A stretch of DNA of 8,215 bases from Deltaproteobacteria bacterium (GTDB lineage: Bacteria; Desulfobacterota; Desulfobacteria; C00003060; C00003106), in NCBI GenBank assembly GCA_019314005.1, contig JAFDAE010000087.1:1-8215 (forward strand), written 5' to 3'. A program made the translations under genes and the position numbers. Below the pieces are notes generated by a model. The model ran no database searches. It was not told where the DNA came from and was given only the letters and a program-made list of their open reading frames with translations. Below are positions 4,875 through 8,215 of the stretch, piece after piece (the stretch's first letter is position 1; every line of letters begins with the position of its first letter).

Positions 4875-6271
4875 GGCCAGAGGAAACGCTGCCCCCTCCC
4901 CCGCACAACCTCGAGGCAGAACGAGCCGTACTCGGCGGCATCCTACTCAATAACAATAAGCTCGATGTGGCTGAGGGCATCATAACTCCGGCCGATTTCT
5001 ACCACGATAAACACCGGATAATCCTCAGCGCAATAAAGACGCTGATGGAGCGGGGGGATAGGGCTGATCTGATAACGCTTACCGACTACCTCATACGGGA
5101 TAAGCGCCTGGATTCCGTTGGCGGTGCAGCATACCTATCGAGTCTCCTTGATGGACGTATCGCCTCTGCTGTTGAAGATCACGCGAAGATTGTCCAGGAC
5201 TTAGCACGCCGCCGGCGGCTGATCGAGGTTGCCACGCAGACGATTACGGACGCGCATGGAAAAGAAACGACAGAGACGCTTTTAGACAAGGCCCAATCTG
5301 AGCTTATGGAGATATCGGGTAAGGGGCTGAGTGGGCTTGAGGACTCATCGTTCGAGGCTGTAATCCAGGCATATGACACTCGGGTGAAAACTCCTCGCTC
5401 ACAGATAGGGACAGGGCTTCCAACGTTTGACAGGATGATTCGGGGATTTAACTTCGGTCAGCTGGGTGGAATCGCATCACGTACAGGGGTTGGAAAAACA
5501 TTTCTAGCGATGAATCAGATTGCTCACAACATCAAGATAGCACGAGGGGAAAGCGCTACATTTAAAATCTCAGAGATAGGGTTCTTTTCAATGGAAATGG
5601 GGCGAGAGGACGTTGGAGAGCGAAGCCTCCAGAATTTTTTCAACATGGGGCGAGATGAGGTTGAAAGACGATACAAATTAGGCGAACTCAACATGGATGA
5701 TTTTTTGGAGTTCTACAGGGGACACCATGTTTATACTCGCCCGTATTCACCAGAATCGTTAACTAGGGCCATCCTGCGAGACGGCCTAAAAATAATATAC
5801 ATCGACCACTTGGGGCTTATGGAGGGTGAGACGGACATCTCCGAGTATCAGCGAATGTCTCAGGTTATCCGGCAAATGAAGCAGATAGCAAAGAGGCATA
5901 ACGTGTTCATCATGAACCTACTACAGATAAGCCGGAAGGGTGGAACGGGAGCAACGCCCGTCACGATGGATATGATACGTGACTGTGGAAAGATTGAGGA
6001 AGACACGGACTTTATCATTGGCGCATGGGATCCGTCAAAGGCTGAGGATTGCGACCCTTACTGGGAAGGCAAACTTGCGGTGCAACTGCTCAAGAATAAA
6101 CGTGGAGAGTGGGGCAAGTCGCTTGTCTGCTCATTCGATACAAGGTCCCGCCGGCTCATCGAAATCGGTGGCCGGGAGGACATCCCGCCCGATACCGCTG
6201 AGACTGATAGTGATGGCAACGGACGGGGGCCGATGGAGAGCGTCAAGAATAGAGGGAGGCAATATGCGTAA
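4871..6271 (+). CDS. dnaB-like: Replicative DNA helicase, DnaB family
   Basis: 466 residues, the normal length for DnaB. It is a hexameric 5'-3' helicase unwinding DNA ahead of the fork. The N-terminal DnaB domain (about 8-112) shows PHNLEAERAVLGGILLNN and DFYHDKHRIILSAI. The RecA-like domain (about 175-435) has Walker A ASRTGVGKT (202-210), the SMEM motif (240-243, catalytic Glu242), Walker B LKIIYIDH (306-313), a LLQISRKGG segment (350-358), IEEDTDFIIG (375-384) and the KNKRGEWG segment (408-415). In bacterial DnaB the last segment usually reads KQRNGPTG; here Lys410 is at the arginine-finger position with Arg411 next to it, a shift worth modelling. GTG start, overlapping the initiator stop by 4 bp. 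Walker A lacks the usual GRPSMGKT form, in keeping with a phage member. Confidence 0.95.
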   Translation: MRPEETLPPPPHNLEAERAVLGGILLNNNKLDVAEGIITPADFYHDKHRIILSAIKTLMERGDRADLITLTDYLIRDKRLDSVGGAAYLSSLLDGRIASAVEDHAKIVQDLARRRRLIEVATQTITDAHGKETTETLLDKAQSELMEISGKGLSGLEDSSFEAVIQAYDTRVKTPRSQIGTGLPTFDRMIRGFNFGQLGGIASRTGVGKTFLAMNQIAHNIKIARGESATFKISEIGFFSMEMGREDVGERSLQNFFNMGRDEVERRYKLGELNMDDFLEFYRGHHVYTRPYSPESLTRAILRDGLKIIYIDHLGLMEGETDISEYQRMSQVIRQMKQIAKRHNVFIMNLLQISRKGGTGATPVTMDMIRDCGKIEEDTDFIIGAWDPSKAEDCDPYWEGKLAVQLLKNKRGEWGKSLVCSFDTRSRRLIEIGGREDIPPDTAETDSDGNGRGPMESVKNRGRQYA

Positions 6272-6341
6272 TGATACTTCGCTATTTGAAAGGGCGATGC
6301 GCAATCTGATTTCAGGGGGGAGCAATGCCACCCATGGATAG
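6264..6341 (+). CDS. Possible microprotein, 25 residues
   Basis: ATG at 6264 overlaps the helicase stop by 8 bp and is preceded by a good Shine-Dalgarno (AGGGAGG, 6253-6259). The peptide begins MRNDTSLFERAMRNLISGG. No family recognised. It contains the third copy of the iteron-like core at 6294-6303. It could be a true small gene or only a reinitiation leader for the next ORF. Confidence 0.4.
   Translation: MRNDTSLFERAMRNLISGGSNATHG
6294..6303 (+). repeat. Third copy of the GCGATGCGCA core
   Basis: An exact 10-bp match to the core of the repeats at 4490-4499 and 4513-4522, read here in the third reading frame (GCG ATG CGC). It lies 23 bp after the helicase stop. Confidence 0.6.
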
Positions 6342-6456
6342 CCTTGACGCAACCAGGGACGACATGCTCCGTGAGATAGCCAAGGCGGGGAAGCGCATCC
6401 AGGCGGCGAAACGGTGGAGCGACAAGGCGATGATGGGGAGAGGATGCGCGCCCTAG
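6325..6456 (+). CDS. Possible small protein, 43 residues
   Basis: ATG at 6325 follows a strong AGGGGGGAG (6314-6322) and overlaps the preceding microprotein ORF by 17 bp; ATG at 6334 is an alternative start. The product begins MPPMDSLDATRDDMLREIAK and continues with a basic helix (AGKRIQAAKRWSDKAMM), suggesting a charged amphipathic helix. No family recognised. A further ORF of 18 codons (6444-6500) follows a GGGGAGAGG and is even less certain. Confidence 0.4.
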   Translation: MPPMDSLDATRDDMLREIAKAGKRIQAAKRWSDKAMMGRGCAP

Positions 6457-6795
6457 GGGTTGCGGGCTCAGCGGAAACGGAAGCGCCGGCAGGGCTTTAG
6501 TACAGGGGGTGCCCGGGGTCAATATTTCGCTGTGTCGCATACCAACTCTTATGTCAACTAGGAATCGCCGTAAATTGTTTATATTCAACACCTTAATATT
6601 TTTGAAATTTTATCCCGTTTTATGGGCGCGGTTTCTCGATTTAACGGGAAAAGTACCCCTGAAAAACGGTCATAATGGGAGGCAGGGGGGGCGATATCCC
6701 CCCAATAATCGCCCGAAATGGGATACACAAAAAGCGGGCGATTTTACCTCGAGCTGGATCCACAAGAGAAAAGCGAGGGAGAAAAGGAGTGCAAT
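6457..6795. other. Hairpin-rich intergenic region, no confident gene
   Basis: About 340 bp. The first part is GC-rich; 6560-6620 is AT-rich (around TTGTTTATATTCAAC and TTAATATTTTTG); the last part holds several inverted repeats: TCCCGTT 6613-6619 with AACGGGA 6653-6659, GGGGGGG 6685-6691 with CCCCCC 6698-6703, and AATCGCCCG 6707-6715 with CGGGCGATT 6735-6743. It separates replication genes from the PC4 and terminase genes, so a promoter and transcription control for the late block would be logical here. I see no convincing sigma-70 box pair. A 101-codon frame crosses it but looks like chance. Confidence 0.5.
6707..6745 (+). terminator. Possible terminator or attenuator hairpin
   Basis: A 9-bp perfect GC-rich stem (AATCGCCCG/CGGGCGATT) with a 19-nt loop, ending in TTTT, 50 bp before the PC4 gene. 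The loop is long and the T-run short for an intrinsic terminator, so an attenuator or an operator pair is as likely. Confidence 0.3.
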
Positions 6796-7032
6796 ATGCC
6801 AAATCAAAAACTAATTAAGAAGTTCGACAAGAATGCCGCGGAGGTAGTCAAGGTGCAGATCCAAGACTATCAGGGCAGTGAGTATGTAGATCTTAGGGTT
6901 TGGACAAACAGCAGTCATGACGATTCAGGTGAAGAGAGGCCGACCAGGAAGGGCATTACCCTGAACACAGAGCTGCTTCCTGACCTGATCGAGGCCCTAC
7001 GGTCAGCACAGAGCGTTATTGAGGGGAAATAG
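6796..7032 (+). CDS. PC4-like ssDNA-binding / transcriptional coactivator p15 protein
   Basis: 78 residues matching the PC4 (p15) domain: FDKNAAEVVKVQIQDYQGSE, YVDLRVWTNSS, a charged loop (HDDSGEERPT), then RKGITLNTELLPDLIEALRSA (51-71). The beta sheet plus one C-terminal helix dimerises to bind single-stranded DNA, and in bacteria and phages such proteins are linked to replication, repair or transcription. AAGGAG (6784-6789) lies 6 nt before the ATG; an upstream in-frame start at 6718 would lie inside the hairpin and lacks a Shine-Dalgarno, and the extra 26 residues look non-coding. It starts after the hairpin-rich gap and lies 9 bp before the terminase gene. Confidence 0.85.
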   Translation: MPNQKLIKKFDKNAAEVVKVQIQDYQGSEYVDLRVWTNSSHDDSGEERPTRKGITLNTELLPDLIEALRSAQSVIEGK

Positions 7033-7041
7033 GAGGGTGGC

Positions 7042-7617
7042 ATGGTTAAGCAAAATCAAGACATGACTCCCAAACAGAAGCGGTTCTGTGAAGAATACCT
7101 TGTCGACCTCAATGCAACTAAGGCCGCGATCCGGGCCGGCTACAGCAAAAAGGCGGCAGCCGAACAGGGATATGACAACCTCATAAAACCTCATATTAAC
7201 GCGCACATTCAAGGGCTCATGAAGAGGCGGTCCGAAAAGACAGAGGTTACGGCTGATAAGGTCCTTCTTGAACTTGCGATTATTGCCTTTTCTGATATCG
7301 CCGATTACTTGGAAATTGACGAAAACACTGGAGCCGTCCGGGCCAAGGGTATCAAGGAGATGCCTGAGAGCGCCAGCCGGGCCCTCAAGTCAATAAGGGA
7401 GGACCGGGCGATAAAGGAGGACGCGGGCGGTCAGAAGGTTACGGTATACGACAAGGTGGCATTCACCACCCACGACAAAATCAAGGCCCTTGAGCTTGTG
7501 GGCCGACACCTGGGAATGTTTAAAGACATAGGCCTGCTGAGCAATCCAGTTGTATTTCAGGTATCTGAAAAGTTTATGCCAAACCTAGAGAACAGAAACA
7601 AGGATAACAAGAATTAA
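7042..7617 (+). CDS. terS: Terminase small subunit (Terminase_2 family)
   Basis: 191 residues. The N terminus MTPKQKRFCEEYLVDLNATK followed by AAIRAGYSKKAAAEQGYDNL is the diagnostic HTH region of Terminase_2 small subunits, which bind the packaging (cos/pac) site and hand DNA to the large subunit. The central part (KRRSEKTEVTADKVLLELAI, then FSDIADYLEID and KIKALELVGRHLGMFKD) is the usual oligomerisation and C-terminal region (residues 61-165). AGGAGGG lies 5 nt before the ATG. It appears intact, yet no large subunit gene follows; the next ORF resembles a tape-measure fragment, so this TerS has no partner in the window. Confidence 0.9.
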   Translation: MVKQNQDMTPKQKRFCEEYLVDLNATKAAIRAGYSKKAAAEQGYDNLIKPHINAHIQGLMKRRSEKTEVTADKVLLELAIIAFSDIADYLEIDENTGAVRAKGIKEMPESASRALKSIREDRAIKEDAGGQKVTVYDKVAFTTHDKIKALELVGRHLGMFKDIGLLSNPVVFQVSEKFMPNLENRNKDNKN

Positions 7618-7678
7618 AGCAAAGCCTCAATGGGGCGAATAGATCAAGGGGAGGGCACAACAAGATCAGGAGAAAAAA

Positions 7679-7771
7679 ATGTCAGATGTAAAATTCATAA
7701 TCACGGCGGATTCCACCGGAGCGATCAAGAGCATTAAGGGATTAGAGGGCAAGTCGGAGCCCGACAACTAG
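7679..7771 (+). pseudogene. Truncated N terminus of a tail tape-measure-like protein
   Basis: 30 codons starting MSDVKFIITADSTGAIKSIK then GLEGKSEPDN. The KFIITADSTGAIKSIKGLEG segment resembles the first residues of phage tail tape-measure proteins, which normally run to several hundred residues or more. A good Shine-Dalgarno (AGGAG, 7668-7672) shows the original gene start is kept. The similarity ends near residue 25, where the reading frame soon meets a stop, so a deletion joint probably lies around 7751. Short length makes the family call tentative. Confidence 0.55.
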
Positions 7772-8151
7772 GGAAGCTTGTCAAAGATGTCGCTCGGGTC
7801 CTGTTCACGGAGCAGCTTAATGGCCAATCGAACGAGTTCACTGGCAGAGACTTTTCGATTTGCCTTTCGGTTTATCTCTTTGGTGAAACGCCTTAAGGTC
7901 TCGAGCTCATCCTCTGGCATTGAGAAGGAGTGGGAAACGATTCTTTTCTTTTCCGGCGGTGACAAGTCTATAAGAAAATCCCTGGGATCTGGGGGGATGC
8001 TATTCTTGTCAATGTTGTGCTTTTTAATTTTCAGATCTAGGGTTTGCCTGGATACTCCCAATTCCTTTGCGGTAGCGCTCTTGCGCCAGGAGTTTTTTTC
8101 AAGGGCTTTAAGGATGACGTATTTCTCAAACAGCTCAGTTTTATCAAACAT
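7768..8151 (-). CDS. Regulator with Fis-type HTH_8 and ribbon-helix-helix domains
   Basis: 127 residues, two DNA-binding modules. Residues 10-47 (KYVILKALEKNSWRKSATAK then ELGVSRQTLDLKIKKHNI) form an HTH_8 Fis-type domain like the C terminus of sigma-54 activators. After a linker rich in Pro and Asp (48-69), residues 70-116 (RIVSHSFSMPEDELETLRRF, then VSASELVRLAIKLLRE) fit a ribbon-helix-helix domain. There is no receiver or AAA+ domain. It is therefore likely a dimeric transcription factor. No Shine-Dalgarno precedes the ATG and no later start would keep the HTH, while a perfect -10 box is 8 nt upstream, so the mRNA is probably leaderless. It converges on the phage operon, sharing a CTAG stop with the ORF at 7679. 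It could be host DNA or a phage-borne extra gene. Confidence 0.75.
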   Translation of the reverse strand: MFDKTELFEKYVILKALEKNSWRKSATAKELGVSRQTLDLKIKKHNIDKNSIPPDPRDFLIDLSPPEKKRIVSHSFSMPEDELETLRRFTKEINRKANRKVSASELVRLAIKLLREQDPSDIFDKLP

Positions 8152-8159
8152 TGTATTTG

Positions 8160-8189
8160 ATTATAGATGCCAAGCGCACAATAAATCAA
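8160..8189 (-). promoter_or_regulatory. Sigma-70-type promoter of the HTH_8/RHH regulator
   Basis: On the minus strand, TTGATT (8184-8189) and a perfect TATAAT (8160-8165) are separated by 18 bp. The predicted start of transcription is around 8152-8154, at or just before the ATG at 8151. Confidence 0.65.
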
Positions 8190-8206
8190 ACGCTCAGTTT
8201 TGGCAT
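8167..8206. repeat. Inverted repeat flanking the -35 box, possible operator
   Basis: ATGCCAA (8167-8173) and TTGGCAT (8200-8206) are perfect 7-bp arms 33 bp apart start to start, about three helical turns, on either side of the -35 box. Such spacing would suit a dimeric regulator acting on its own promoter; this is inference. Confidence 0.4.
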
Positions 8207-8215
8207 TCCCTGACG

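Noticed and set aside
5979..6341. 120-codon plus-strand ORF overlapping the helicase 3' end
   Set aside because: Shadow frame of the DnaB-type gene over most of its length; only its last 26 codons (from 6264) have a Shine-Dalgarno, and these are listed as a separate candidate.
6058..6591. 177-codon minus-strand ORF
   Set aside because: Lies opposite the helicase end and a hairpin-rich gap, with Pro/Ser/Arg-rich composition typical of an antisense frame.
6509..6814. 101-codon plus-strand ORF across the gap before the PC4 gene
   Set aside because: GTG start with only a weak upstream G-run, passes through strong hairpins and the Shine-Dalgarno and start of the next gene, and changes composition along its length; I treat it as chance.
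1..8215. CRISPR array, tRNA or rRNA genes
   Set aside because: No regularly spaced repeats of 25-40 bp and no cloverleaf or rRNA-like conserved stretch recognised on either strand.

Overview
The window looks like a chromosomal segment of a Gram-negative environmental bacterium. A deltaproteobacterium-like host is my best guess, from the combination of a PC4-domain gene, a DUF5659 gene, a Fis-type helix-turn-helix regulator and this type of GT4 glycosyltransferase; the taxonomy is inference. It holds three blocks: a host glycosyltransferase gene (1-1182, minus, cut by the window edge), a complete IS3-family insertion sequence (1219-2428), and a prophage or phage-satellite segment reading left to right (about 2429-7771). 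A separate minus-strand regulator gene (7768-8151) faces the phage segment.

The phage block is a tightly packed plus-strand operon: a Cro/C1-type repressor, an excisionase-like winged-helix protein, an unrecognised 117-residue protein, a DUF5659 protein, a ribbon-helix-helix protein, a replication initiator overlapping a DnaB-type helicase, two microprotein ORFs, a hairpin-rich intergenic stretch, a PC4-like ssDNA-binding protein and the terminase small subunit. Where the terminase large subunit, portal and capsid genes would follow, there is only a 30-codon ORF that reads like the first residues of a tail tape-measure protein. No integrase is present on the left, where the IS sits. The block is therefore either a prophage that lost its flanks and structural genes, or a satellite-like element keeping regulation, replication and TerS only.

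The most interesting signal is inside the replication initiator gene. Two copies of a 13-bp repeat (4487-4499 and 4510-4522), a perfect consensus DnaA box (4523-4531) and a 55-nt tract with a single pyrimidine (4533-4587) follow one another, in the linker between the N-terminal DNA-binding domain and the C-terminal domain. This is the layout of the lambda origin inside gene O. The repeats are read in different frames, so they are conserved as DNA and not as protein. A third copy of the 10-bp core lies just after the helicase gene in the third frame.

Other points: the IS has near-perfect ends but no target duplication and lies exactly at the host/phage boundary; the minus-strand regulator at 8151 has a perfect -10 box so close to its ATG that its mRNA should be leaderless; and the two convergent genes at 7768-7771 share a palindromic CTAG as their stop codons.
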